A DNA stretch of 64,000 nt from Istiophorus platypterus (lineage: Eukaryota; Chordata; Actinopteri; Istiophoriformes; Istiophoridae): NCBI GenBank assembly GCA_016859345.1, contig CM029126.1:1491001-1555000 (forward strand). The letters run 5' to 3'. Under the pieces are notes generated by a model. It saw only the letters and a program-made list of their open reading frames with translations. It was not told where the DNA came from and searched no databases. Positions 46,842 through 58,322 of the stretch are shown piece after piece. Position numbers and translations under genes: made by a program. The stretch's first letter is position 1. The number at the start of each line of letters is the position of its first letter.

Positions 46842-46842
<1 letters not shown>
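46641..46842. other. Short unique spacer
   Basis: No feature recognised apart from a brief CACACTCACACA patch. Confidence 0.5.
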
Positions 46843-46878
<36 letters not shown>

Positions 46879-47172
46879 TTCCTCCCTCCTTCTCCTCCAT
46901 CCATCTTTCATACCGCTTCCTTTCTCCTTTTTCTTTCTTTCTTTCTTTCTTTCATTCTTACTTTCTTTCTATCTCTCTTCTGCCTCTATCTCTGTTTAAC
47001 TCTCTTCATTTTTATTTCAACTGTTTTCTTCTTTCTTTCTTCCTCTTCTTCTTCTCCTCTATCTCCAGTCATCTCTCTCTTTTCTTTCTTCTTCTCTGCC
47101 CTCATTCTCTCTCTCTCTCTCTCTCTATCTCTCTCCCTCTCTCTCTCTCTCCCTCTCTCTCTCTCCCTCCCT
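46843..47172. repeat. (TTTC)n then (TC)n polypyrimidine tract
   Basis: TTTC tetranucleotides at 46843-46878 and about 46930-46972, then CT at about 47107-47172 with CCCT interruptions. Confidence 0.95.
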
Positions 47173-47227
47173 CTGCCTCGGGTGTATCCTAAGATGTGTG
47201 GGGGCCAAACACAGGGTTGTGTGAGGC

Positions 47228-47230
<3 letters not shown>

Positions 47231-47266
<36 letters not shown>

Positions 47267-47293
47267 TTTGTGTGTTTGTGTGTGTGTGTGTGT

Positions 47294-47336
<43 letters not shown>

Positions 47337-47412
47337 CAGCTGGCAGTGTGTTCAGAGCTGGTGGAATGTTCCGCAGGGCTCCACAGCCTGCGACTGGGAG
47401 AGATAAGGCACT

Positions 47413-47462
<50 letters not shown>

Positions 47463-47529
47463 ACACCACACACACACATACATACATAAGCAAACAGAAG
47501 ATGCTGCCAAAGACAGTTCCAAGTGCTCA

Positions 47530-47613
<84 letters not shown>
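47231..47613. repeat. Opposed TG (47231-47336) and CA (47416-47613) tracts
   Basis: About 105 bp of TG, about 80 bp of unique spacer, about 75 bp of CA, about 40 bp of spacer, then about 83 bp of CA. The TG and CA arms are reverse complements of one another. Confidence 0.95.
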
Positions 47614-47614
<1 letters not shown>

Positions 47615-48419
47615 CTGATCTTTCACACATCAGCTCGGATCAGTCAGTCGTTCTGTAAACAGCCTGGAAAAAGAAACTGTTTGCTGAGATCACTGAGGAG
47701 ATGGAAAAAAAAAACAAATGGGAGAGAAAAGGAAAAGGAAATATTCACGTTGTATAGGTACAAGACAACTAGTCACATTACAGTAACACATGGCGGCGGC
47801 AGCGGTGGTGGTGGCGGCGTGTGTGTGTTGCTGTGTGTGTGAACGTCCGCGTAGATGTTGGGTTTTTAGAGCTGAAACTGGGAGGATCTGCTGCTCCTCA
47901 TATAACAGAGACGGTGGAAATGAATCATATACTCCAGTTTTAAAAGGCAGGGATCTTCGTCATCTGGATCCGAGACGCTGCTTTCAACGTACGTTGGTCT
48001 TGTATTCGTCCTCAGGGCGTTTAGAGCGTTCACACACACTTTTCCCACAGTATTAACATTTCTACGGTTCTGCAGAGGGAACTTGAAGCACTGGCCACAG
48101 ATCCAGGAACATTGTCGGTTCTGATTGAAGGTCGAAGGTTAACAACGATGCGTCATGTGCTGTCTTAGTTCACTCCTGACATTAGAATCAGTAAAAAATA
48201 ACAATCAAGGAAGGAAGTGAACCTCGAGCGACGTCCTTTCTTTAACCTTAACCGGGCGCTCAAGTTCCGTAGACATAGAACGGGGAACCCCTTGCTCTCG
48301 CCGTCAGATCCTCAGCTTTGCCCCCCCCCCCGATGTCACCGAGCAGCATGCAGGCCGTGAATGTCTTTCATTTGCAGATTAACTCGTATATGGGCACATC
48401 TGTAGGAGACAGCTGTTGT
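47614..48419. other. Putative intron, no feature
   Basis: Unique sequence with short GGC/GGT triplets near 47790-47820 and a C-run near 48321. No exon recognised. Confidence 0.5.
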
Positions 48420-48640
48420 GAAGATGTCAGACTTTGCAGCGGCTCCACCCTGAAGAGATTATAGATCTCATCTGGCCTGGGAACGTCTCCGGACCCCCCC
48501 CCCCACCTTCTCCCAGACCTGGGGAGCGGGTCTGGACTACCTTGCTCAGCCTGCTGCCAGCACCACCTGGCCCCCAGAGAAAAAAACAATGGGAAATAGA
48601 TTCATGGATTCCAGCTCCCAGGAGGAAGCTCCAGCTCTAA
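48420..48640 (+). mobile_element. L2-type LINE 3' end fragment
   Basis: Blocks 'tctggcctgggaacgtctcc', 'cccagacctggggagcgggt', 'ctggactaccttgctcagcc' and 'tgctgccagcaccacctggc', ending in an A-rich 'tagattcatggatt', match the remembered 3' end of fish L2-type LINEs ('ctggcctgggaacgcctcggg..gctgctgcccccgcgacc..gatggatgg'). It is diverged and 5'-truncated. Confidence 0.7.
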
Positions 48641-49549
48641 CATCCAGAGAAAGTTTCCACTCGATCACAAGAAAAATCTAACGGGCCGTTTGCCATGAAG
48701 TTTACAGAGCTCACCACGTCTCAATCATCCTTTTTATTTTCTGAAAACCTTTCGACTTCGGCCACTACGTGAGACTTCATCGGCCCCGCCCTCGGGACGA
48801 GATTGTCAGTTTGGGGTAAATCTCGTAATTAAAAAGAATATCCCCCTGATTACCCCGTCAGATCCTGAAATTCGCTGAGCAGAATCCTGGTTTTGAAGAG
48901 GATAAAAGCTCTCGGTTTTAATGCCTCCGTGACCTTTCCACCTCCCGGCCCTTCGGTCACGACTCCCTCCTGCACACGCCAGACACATCCAAATCTATCA
49001 GACAGTTCGGGCCTGAAAGCTCGGTGCTCCTCAGAACAAATTACATTTCAAGAACATACTCATACATAAAATATAGAAAAAACGTATTATTTCTCCTATT
49101 TTGTTTCATATTAACCACAGAAATGATGTTTTTTTAAAGAGGAAAAAAGGAAGACGAAAACAAATGTCTTGTCCCAGCGCCGACTCTGACCTGCTTTAAT
49201 TAAGAAAAAACACACTCTTTAATGTGTGTGTTCGTGGGTGTGTGTGTGTGAGTGTGTGTGTGTAGCACATGTCACGGCAGTAGCTCGTCACAGCGACACT
49301 CCGCTAACACCCAATTTGTCTCCATAAAGCTCAAAGATCAGAGGAAACGGAGCAGAGATTTGAAAAAGAAGAGGGAGAAAAAAATGCAGATTTGGCACTA
49401 ATCAGGAGACAGGAAGCGTCGCCGTGGCTACACTAACGACTTCCTGCCCCGCTAATTGGAGAATAAACGAGCGGGGAAAGAAGGAGACGCTGTTGGGCCA
49501 GAATCAAAAGGCGCTGCTGCGTTACGCATCCTTCCTCCGTCCAGCCATG
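48641..49549. other. Non-coding; repeat-poor 48760-49020
   Basis: The block 48760-49020 is repeat-free with 'ctcgtaattaaaaag' and 'cctgattaccccg', composition similar to the other candidate regulatory islands. No gene recognised. Confidence 0.3.
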
Positions 49550-50370
49550 TTATTTCTTTCATCCCTCCCCCTCCCTTTATCTCTTCTTCCATCGCTCATC
49601 GTGTTGCTATCCCTTTATTCCTCCATTTCTTTCATCCTTCCCTCTTTTTCTCCCTCAATCTTTTCCTCTCCCCTCCATCCTTCTTCCATTCCTCCACCTC
49701 TCCTTACTTTTCCATCTTTCTTTACTCCTCCATCTTTCCTGTTTCCCTGTGTCTCTCCATCCTTTTATTCATCCATCTCTTTCACCCTTTTTCTCTCTTT
49801 ATGCGTTTGTCTTTTTCTCTCTCCTCCATCTTTCTTCTTTTCCCGTGTCTCTCTATTCATCATCTCTCCATCCACTACATCCCTCCATCTTTCTTGCATT
49901 CCTCCACCTCTCTCTATCCTTCTTTCTTTTGTCCCTCTGTCTCTCTCATCCCTTTTGTCATCCATATCTCCATCCGCTACCATCCCTTCATCTTTCTACA
50001 ATCCCTTCAGCTCTTCTTTCCATGCTGTCTTTTCATCTCTCATTAATTCCAGTCTTTTTTCCTTCTACCTCTTCTATCCGTCCATCTTCTTCCTTTTCTC
50101 CTTCCTCCCATCCCTCATTGCTCTCTACTTCTCTGAGCATCCCTCCATCCATTCTCCATCTCCCCCTCTTCTCCTTGTGTCCTCCACCCGTAGAGATCTC
50201 TTATTTCATCCTCTACTTTCTCCTACGATTCATCCCTCCCTCCGCTTTCTTCTGTCTTGCCCTCCGTCCCTCGTCCACCCTGTTCTTCCCCTCCGTATTA
50301 TCCCTCCATCCGCTGTCCGGCCCTCCTTCTCCTCTCTCATCCCTCCATCCTCCCTCCTCTCCCTCCCAGC
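49550..50370. repeat. About 820-bp polypyrimidine tract
   Basis: Predominantly C/T with recurring TCCATC, TTTC and CTCCC units. The 323- and 233-codon Ser/Pro/Phe/Leu frames are artefacts of this composition. Confidence 0.9.
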
Positions 50371-50640
50371 TAACAGGATTAGCGCCGCGTCTTAACGGAG
50401 CGGAGGAAATAATTAGCGCTGTCACTGATAACATTTCCACGCCTCATTAGCCGGCCACAAGTCCCGCTTCCTCTCGCCTGCTCTGTCTCTCTTCACCTCC
50501 TTGCGTCCTAACTGGTCCTCCCTCTTTCCTCCCTCCGTCCTCCCTCTGTCCTCCATCTGTCCTCCCTCTGCAAAGCGTCTGCTTTGCTGGGAATCCCCTA
50601 AAAAAACGCGAACCAGGAGGCAAATTCATTTTATGTGGGG
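50371..50640. promoter_or_regulatory. Candidate conserved non-coding island
   Basis: It begins exactly where the polypyrimidine tract ends. It contains AGGATTAGCGCC, AATAATTAGCGCT, a GATAA and GCCTCATTAGCC within 80 bp, then a short pyrimidine stretch. The two related ATTAGCGC cores are notable. Function inferred. Confidence 0.25.
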
Positions 50641-50865
50641 CTTTTTGTACGGTGATTCAAAATTCAAGGGAACAGAATAGAATCTGATTTAAGGGACTTT
50701 TAAATGAACTGAAAAATAAACAGGAAAGAGTAATGTGGTCCTGTTAAAGGTGGATCTGAAGGTGGTCTAACATCCCCTAGTAGTCCACTGCACCTCTGTG
50801 CTGCTCAAATACTGAAACGCTGCTTCTCCAGGTTTAGTTTGAACTCGGTAGTTGGCATCCTGAAG
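50641..50865. other. Unique spacer, no feature
   Basis: Nothing recognised. Confidence 0.5.
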
Positions 50866-51010
50866 ACCTGCAGACCTGAAGACCTGAAGACCTGAAGACT
50901 TGCAGACCTGCAGACCTGCAGACCTGCAGACCTGCAGACCTGAAGACCTGCAGACCTGCAGAACTGAAGACCTGAAGACCTGAAGACCTGCAGACCTTCC
51001 GACCTGATGA
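50866..51010. repeat. 10-bp minisatellite GACCTG(A/C)AGA
   Basis: About fourteen head-to-tail 10-bp units alternating between GACCTGAAGA and GACCTGCAGA, with a few GACTTGC, AACTGA and CTTCC variants. No spacers, so not a CRISPR-type array. Confidence 0.95.
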
Positions 51011-51161
51011 CCTGAGAGGCCCAGATGGTTCAGATGCGGAAAATTCAAAGTCGGATTTCGGTCCTGAGCCACTGGGAGACTACATATTTCAGACTGTGGA
51101 ACAGTTCTGATATCACATCACCTGCACCAGTGATAGAATTTGCCTTAGAACTGATTATTAA

Positions 51162-51200
<39 letters not shown>

Positions 51201-51607
51201 ACTCAAAGTGTATGTGTATGTGTGTGAAGCGTGTGTTTCTGATTAGATGCAAAAATGGCGGTTTTGTGCCCACGGCATCGCATTCAACCATGGAGTCAAA
51301 CGGAACAGCTATGGAGCCACAGCTTCTCAGAAAGTCCAAGGGGGGGGTCTCAGGATGGGTCACCTGAAGGTCCCACAGCAGAAAAAAAATGTACATAATT
51401 ATTTATCAATCAAGAAGTTTTACGTTTTCTACCAGACGGTGGTAAAGACCTTAACCGATCAAAACCTTCGCTCTGTTCCGCTTTTCTGATGACTCGTGGG
51501 TCAACTAACACACCAGCAGCCAGTGAGTGAGTGTGAGTGTGTTTCTCTAGATTTTCTATTTGTGTTTGAATATTTATATCTGTTTATATCTGAGTGTGTC
51601 TCTCTCT

Positions 51608-51657
<50 letters not shown>

Positions 51658-51819
51658 GGCTCATGCCCTTCCGTGAACCCTCCCATAATTGCTGTCAATC
51701 AAACCATCCAGTCATGACAAACAAACACAAAGGACGCAGCTCCCTGCTTGCCCCAAAGGACCCGCGACACCCATAACACACCCAAGCGCAGCCACGGATC
51801 AGGAGCAACACCTCAGCTC
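51011..51819. other. Non-coding with TG and CA tracts
   Basis: TG at about 51163-51199 and CA at about 51609-51656. No gene recognised. Confidence 0.55.
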
Positions 51820-52060
51820 CTCAGCGAGACAAAAACCGTGGCCCCATTGGGGCCGAATGGACCCTTTGTCCCACTCCTTAGCCTCCATTATGGGCTTAAT
51901 TGGCCCCTCTGGCGGCGAGGCGGGGATCCCCGCGTGCGTCCGAGGGCCCCTGGCGAACTGCCGCGGCATTTAGAGGCCTGAGACAAAGCGGCACAGAGTC
52001 GCAGGAGCCCATGTCTACAGCACACGGCCACGGCGGCTCAGCGTCGGGGCCCGAGGTTGG
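51820..52060. promoter_or_regulatory. Candidate conserved non-coding island
   Basis: Contains a perfect inverted repeat GGCCCCA-T-TGGGGCC (51840-51854), a SOX-like CCTTTGT, 'ctccattatgggcttaattg' and a CpG-rich run. Repeat-free. Short frames on both strands have no domain. Confidence 0.25.
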
Positions 52061-53029
52061 AGAAGAACCGAGGCTACAGCGTGAACGAGAGTGTGTGTGT
52101 GAGTTTTGGATAAGATAAAGTGTCACGGTTCTAGATATAATTAAAAGCTCTCACGTCTAAATTGATTTTTTTTGGACTAGTTAACTAATTATTTAGTCGT
52201 AGTAAATGTCGCCGGAGCCTAAACCGACGTCTTCCAGCGTCTTGATTGGATAAAAAACGGAGGAACTCTTCACCTGTGAGAATCTGGAACCAGAGATGAA
52301 TGAATGATGGTCGATCATTCGTTTGATCATTGGAGTTGTAAATTTGTGGATACTGAATTATAGTTGCAGCAGTCGTTTTATTTAAAGAAAGGACAATGAA
52401 AGAGTGACAAGTAGTAGAGCAGATAAAATAGCCTCTATTGTATCATGGCAGATAAACTGTTCTCGGTTTATATTTTGGATCAAAAGTCATACAGACAATG
52501 CTCAAGGGAGGAAACTCAGCATTTGTTGAATTTAATCCAAGTATTAAAAATAACCCTGGTATTGAGAATCCTGTTATTTTGTCCGGTTACTTCTGAGCCT
52601 CTGACAACGAGGGACAATGTATAAAAATGGCTGCAGGTCCTCAGTGGTTTTCATCAAACCCCTTTCAAGCTGAAAGTCGACACTGATTCGATGGTTTAAA
52701 TCCATCGTGGTTGTGCACCGAGACAAGATAATGAAAACTGTGTCACTCTCCAAATACTTACGGACCTAACTATAAACCTGAAGCAATCATATGAAACGCT
52801 GGTTCACGTATAGCACATTTAAAGTTGTTGTTTTACACAGATGAGCCCTTATATGTCACATGTGAAGCACCTGAAAATGCACCTGAATCATATTTAAATT
52901 TATTACACATCAGGTGAATCTTTACATCTGTCAGGTGTCACAAACTGTGGCCCGTGGCCCACAAACGTGGCCACAAATGGCGGCCGGGTCGTCCGTCCTC
53001 TCTCAGCCGTGGAAAGTGAGTAAGGCCTC
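52061..53029. other. Putative intron, no feature
   Basis: AT-rich unique sequence. A short direct repeat 'gtggcccgtggccc' lies near 52952. No exon recognised. Confidence 0.5.
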
Positions 53030-53400
53030 AGCGACGCGTCGTGCGTCCGTGATCTAGCCTCGTTGTTGACGCCGCATTAATAAGCGAAATGAAACCAATC
53101 GTCCCTCTCGTCAGGCTGTTAATCTGACAGTCTTACTGGATGAGCCTGGCGCTCGGCGCAGGCCTTTGAATCCAACCAGATGTCTGGTGTACTAATCCGA
53201 AGGGGGGGGTCGTGACACCTGTCTGGCTGCAGATGGACGCGAGGACGGGTCCCCGCTGTCAAATCCGACCGATGAACAGGCCCCTGTCGGTTGAGGCGGG
53301 ATTACGCGTACGGGCCCGGATTATTTCTGCTGACAAGCACGGCGGCCATGGGAGATTCCTGGAATCAGTCACGAGACTCCGGGCGTCGCGTGGATGAATT
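53030..53400. promoter_or_regulatory. Candidate conserved non-coding island
   Basis: Repeat-free and CpG-containing, with 'gccgcattaataagcg', 'ggctgttaatctgacag', 'gtactaatccg' and 'gggattacgcgtac'. Multiple TAAT/TAATCC homeodomain-type cores. Function inferred. Confidence 0.2.
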
Positions 53401-53432
53401 CTGTGTACGTGTAAACACAGCCGTTAGCACTG

Positions 53433-53435
<3 letters not shown>

Positions 53436-53503
<68 letters not shown>
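53436..53503. repeat. (AT)n microsatellite split by GG
   Basis: Two AT blocks (about 34 and 31 bp) separated by a single GG. Self-complementary. Confidence 0.95.
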
Positions 53504-53506
<3 letters not shown>

Positions 53507-54054
53507 GTCATGAATGCAGCAAGTTAGAGGCGCCACCTTCTCTTTGGTTTTGATAGAAAAAATAGGACTGTTGTGTATCCTGATGATGCCCCTGCTTTTC
53601 TGGGGCATATGATGCGAATCAACCCCCCATACACACACACACACACACACACACACGTCTGACAAGAGAGACCAGAAACTTGTCCCGTTCCAGACCAACG
53701 GTTTAAACCTTTATTTGAAAAATCATTTCAATGCTGTTGATCAAGCAGTTTTTGTTGCAGCAGATTTTCAAGGTGGTAAAAAATTGGTTTCCATAAAAAT
53801 TAATGGTAAATAAGTTGCATTAAAAGAGGGAAATCAGCCTGAAATCTGATGGTAAGGTCGAGTCTAAAGACGAACTTTATTCAGCTAAATATCACGAAGC
53901 ACAGGGTCAGAGCTGAAACGTAAAAGTCCTCAGTATCAGTATCTACACACACACTTGCTCTCACACAAACTCACACACACTCTCACACACATTCTCACGG
54001 ATTAGGATTCAGTGAGTGTCTCAGCTTGTCTCGTTGGCCTGCTCTGCCCTCTCC

Positions 54055-54087
<33 letters not shown>

Positions 54088-54261
54088 GGCCTCCATCATT
54101 GTTTTCACTCAGCGGCGGCGTCCTTTAACCCCACCTGCCAATCACAGACAGGGGGTGTGGCCTCAGAGGTGGGAAAGACGACAGAGGTGATGGAGCGAGA
54201 GGGGCCCCAGGGGGCCGGCGGGTGACGGCTCTCAGCAGGCAGGGCTTGTTCTGACAGAGGG

Positions 54262-54265
<4 letters not shown>
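53504..54265. other. Putative intron with CA and (CT)n tracts
   Basis: CA at about 53631-53656 and CT at about 54052-54080. No exon recognised. Confidence 0.55.
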
Positions 54266-54296
<31 letters not shown>

Positions 54297-56334
54297 TATT
54301 GACATGACAGAGGGCATCAACACTATGTTTGTCACGCCCTCAGTGTCCTCAATACGCCTCATTCTCTCTCTCACTCTTTTTAAACATGAACACACACATT
54401 CTCTAACAAACACATGCACACACACACACACGAACTTCACAATGGAAGCTTAATTGCTCACCAGGCTGTGGAATCAATGCAATTTCTACCATTTCACTGC
54501 TTTGAAATTCAGCTATATTTTAGCATAAATGAACATAATGTACATTTTCATTCGCTTTCAGCTTCAGCTCCAGAAACAGATAAAAAAAAACCCTACACAA
54601 ATTTAGTCCTTTTATTTTGTATGACACCTGGATATTCTTCAACACGGTTAAAGTCATTGGTCAGGTTGAGGCACAACAAACCTATAGGTTAGTTTGTGGA
54701 ATTGTCGTGTTTAAAAGATAACATCCCGGGGCTTTGGTGAGGAAAGCAGATCAGTGTTTAAATCTAAAATTTACATTAGTGTATGTACAGATGACAGCAA
54801 TATACCTCAAAAAACGAGGGATAATACGAGGGACAACTTTCTAGATGGTCTCGAGAAGAAAGGGTAGAAGAAATTCATTTTATAAAAATGAAAAATTTAT
54901 AAAAATTAAAGTGTTTCCATGTTTTCTGAAACACTCTAAAAAGAGATATATAGTGTTTATAAGGAGACTTGTAAAATAAAAACTTGAATGAATCAGACTT
55001 TGGTAGATTCAGTGAAAATACCAGGAAGATCAGAAAATGTGTATAATTACTGTAAACGAGTGTCAGAGATCAGTGTCGCATTTTACTACAATGTGTAACT
55101 ATCCATTTAACACAACTTCATGATCTATACTCAGTACACTTTTATAGAAACTTCCACAGAGGAAAGTCTCATTAGTGTAAATTCAGGATGTTCAGAACCG
55201 AAGGTTTGTGAATATTGAACATTATTAAGACGTAACAAGAGTTGAACTTTCAAACTGTCATGAAAAGTGAAACAAAAGTCCAGATTCCTATATTTATGCT
55301 GCTTCACGTGGAAAAGATGAAGGTGATGATGCTTCAAGACATTATATCCTATCATTTTATTATTATTTATGATGAGGGAAGTCATTATGTGGTCCTTTTG
55401 ACCCTGTTGCCCTCGGGAATTGAACCCTCAACCCCCGTCCTCCCCTATGTAATCTCTTCATGTCACCTCCCCGTGTGACGCCGTTGGGCTTTTGGCCCGT
55501 CGCTGGATGATTGACGCGTGGTGGGCGGGGCTTCGGCCGCCCTCTGACCTACAGCAGAGCTCAGAGGACGCCGGGCCGGACGAGCGACAGCTGTCGGAGT
55601 CGCTCTAGTTTCTCTCTTTAACTTTACGCAACTTTTATTTTAATTAAAATGCTCCAGTCGCAAAATTTTAAAATGTGAATTTTGTGTTTCCATCAGTTTG
55701 GTTTAAGCCGAAGCTGCTTGAGTAAAAAAAAACAGAAAAACAAAAGCCTTTTTTAAGAATTCATCAGGCTTGATTTTGTTTTCGGTGTCAGCTCCACTAT
55801 TTATATGAAAATAACACAATATTTTAAAAAAGCTAACTTGGTGATTTTCTGTCACATCAGCTAAAGGTCAGACACAGACACCGAACACATTAAGTCAGAG
55901 TAAAGTCTCGTGAACTCCGATTCATTCTGACAAGCTAACACAAATGGATTTCTGACATTTTTGATTTTATCATATTTCATTTATCATGACTCCTGTTCGC
56001 GTCCGGTGAAGCAGAACGAGTCTTTCCACACAATAATAATTACATGATAGAACCAAGCATTAATTTACATCACAGGATCGGCTCGGGATTAATAGCACAA
56101 TTACAAAAAGCAGCTCTGATGATACAACATCTTGACAGTCTTCATAATAGTGTCTTTATTTTATACAGTAGTATGTCGCCAGTGTTGCCCCGTGAGCTTG
56201 AGGCCGGACGTGAACGTGCTCCCCCCTTTTTCTCTGCCTGATCATTTTTACATTTTTATTTTTGACCTGGTCTTGTTAGTGCACTCAAATAAAAATTGTC
56301 AGTTTAGTCAAAAATAACCATATTTTATTTTGAG
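54266..56334. other. Putative intron, AT-rich, no exon recognised
   Basis: TG at 54266-54296, then mostly unique AT-rich sequence. A minus-strand GGTTCAATTCCCGAG near 55413-55427 resembles an isolated Pol III B box. GC-rich patch at 55480-55600. Confidence 0.45.
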
Positions 56335-56600
56335 AGCATAACCCAACAGTTGTTTTAAAAAACATCATTAACCCTGGGTCAAAACTACAGGGTAAAGTTA
56401 ACCCAGCGCTGCGCTGGAGCTGTATCGACCCAGAGATTTACATTTCGCCATGTTCGATAAATAATGTTGTTCCTGTTCGCTGTTTATCACCTACTTTCAT
56501 TATCGTCACAGACCTTTTTCCGCCTTCGAGCCAGTGTTACCAGCCCCCCCCCCCTTTTTTTTTACGGCACTGAGGGAAAATTTAACCCAGATTCGCTGCT
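56335..56600. repeat. Possible 'AACCCA' fish MITE remnant
   Basis: Repeated strings 'aacccaacagttg', 'taaccctgggtcaaaac', 'gttaacccagcgctg' and 'tttaacccag' are typical of a fish element rich in GGGTTAA/AACCCA. Boundaries are unclear. Confidence 0.35.
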
Positions 56601-56879
56601 TGACTTCCTGTTTTTTCTGATTCAGTGTTTCATAATTTAGAAGAAAAAAAAAAATATTTGTAGCGTCTGTTTCTCGCTCTTCACTTCTCCCGTCTCTGAT
56701 TTAACAAAGCGACACATGTATGTATGTGTGTCTGTTCACATTTTACTTGCATTTCCATGACAACCCCGTGTTCAGGGCCTGTTTTACTTTGTTCTGATTC
56801 CTCCCTTTGGGTGTTAACAAATACTGCTGCACACACACACACAAACACACACAGACATGCACACACACACACTTCTCAG
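56601..56879. other. Unique sequence with a short CA tract
   Basis: A-run near 56643-56655 and CA near 56831-56871. No gene. Confidence 0.5.
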
Positions 56880-57230
56880 GCAGTTTAATTAAATCCATTA
56901 AAAGCCTTGTAGGCGCCGAGCGGCCGGGATTAATCCTCACCTGAATGGCTCCTGACTAATTGTTCCGTTAGCGGAGGGCTAACGGACAGATCAAAGGTTC
57001 CGGCGGTGCAATTAGCAGAGGGGCGAGCGAAACGGAGAGAGCGAAAATTAATGAGAAACAAAGGATGCTGGGAGTTTTCTCACTGGAACGTGGAATTAAC
57101 AGGAAGACAGACTGGGGAGGGATTTTTTTTTACAAGGGCTGGAAACCGATGAGGGCTCATTAAACTGTGAATTAAGCCTACATTTCCCATCAGCCCCTGT
57201 TGCTTCCTGTATATCTCACCTGAAGGATAT
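56880..57230. promoter_or_regulatory. Candidate enhancer-like conserved island
   Basis: Repeat-free, dense in sites: TTTAATTAAAT, a palindromic GGATTAATCC (56927-56936, paired K50 homeodomain/OTX-PITX type), ACTAATTG, a TCF/LEF-perfect AGATCAAAGG (56988-56997), GCAATTAGC, AAAATTAATG, AACAAAG (SOX) and CTCATTAAAC. An 8-bp perfect inverted repeat CCGTTAGC-GGAGG-GCTAACGG sits at 56965-56985. Conservation cannot be seen from one sequence. Confidence 0.35.
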
Positions 57231-57324
57231 AAACATGTCGGAGGTGATTTCTTTCCTCTTTTGCCGTCTGGAATCAGAATTGAATCCAGAACTTTTTTGC
57301 CTCAGTTTCCCTCCAAAAATTACT

Positions 57325-57905
57325 GGACCCAGTGGAAAAGAGGAGGAGAGGAGAGGAGACAAGGGGGGAGGAAAGGGGGAAGGGAGGAGGAGAGGAGAGG
57401 AGAGGAGACAAGGGGGAGGAAAGGGGGAAGAGAGGAGGGAGAGTAGAGTAGAAAACCTAAAAAATGTGAACAGATGAAAACAAGGGAGGAAGGAGAGATG
57501 GAGGAAACACAACTCAACATGAGGAAATGAGGAGTAGAGAATGAGGAGAGAGAGGGGAGAGGGGGAGGAGGAATATAAAGTAAAGGATGAGGAGAAGGAG
57601 GAGAAAAAAAGGAAGGAAGAGAAAGGGGGGAGTAGAAAGAGGAGAAGCAAAGGAGGAGAAACAGAAGGAGGAGGAGGACAGGGAAAGAGGAGACACTGGG
57701 ATTGAAGTCAAAGAAAGGAGGAGAATGAAGACGAGGAGCGAGGGGAGGAACAGGGGGCAGTGAGGAGGAGAGAGAGGAGCAAAAGCGAAAAACAGAAGTG
57801 AAGAGGGGAAATGAGAGATGGAGGAAGAGGATGATATAGAGAAGGGAGGAGGAGGAGGAGAAGGGGGAGAAACCATGGTGGGTGGAGGAGGTGGAAGGAG
57901 GAGTG
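57325..57905. repeat. About 580-bp polypurine tract
   Basis: Almost all A/G on the + strand in GGA, GAGG and GGAAA units, with a duplicated 'ggagacaagggggaggaaag'-type block near 57353-57432. Reverse-strand Ser/Phe/Leu/Pro frames are artefacts. Confidence 0.9.
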
Positions 57906-58084
57906 GAAAAAATCAAGTGTAGAAAGAAAGTAACAACAAGATCCAGAAAATGATGAAGAGGAGAAACACTGCCCATGGGTGTGTGTGTGTGTGATACATC
58001 ACAGCCTGAAGGGTTGCTGCAAATTTTAGCCCCCATGTCCATCCGGCCTCGATTACAGCAGAGCCCGGCAGGCTTGCATCATAC
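57906..58084. other. Unique spacer
   Basis: Short non-repetitive stretch between the purine tract and the CA minisatellite. Confidence 0.5.
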
Positions 58085-58289
58085 ACACACACGCTAACAC
58101 ACTGACACGCACTGACACACACTGACACACACACACTGATACACGCACTGACACACACACACACACACACTGACACACACTGACACGCACTGACACACAC
58201 ACACTGATACACGCACTGACACGCTCTGACACACAAACACACACACACGCACTGACACACACACACTGATACACGCACTGACACGCACT

Positions 58290-58322
<33 letters not shown>

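Noticed and set aside
49424..50450. 323-, 196- and 233-codon Ser/Pro/Phe/Leu frames
   Set aside because: Translation of a polypyrimidine tract. Stop codons are avoided because they need purines.
50866..51010. Possible CRISPR-like direct repeats
   Set aside because: Units are contiguous with no spacers and the genome is vertebrate.
55405..55430. Reverse B-box-like GGTTCAATTCCC
   Set aside because: No A box or SINE body on either side.
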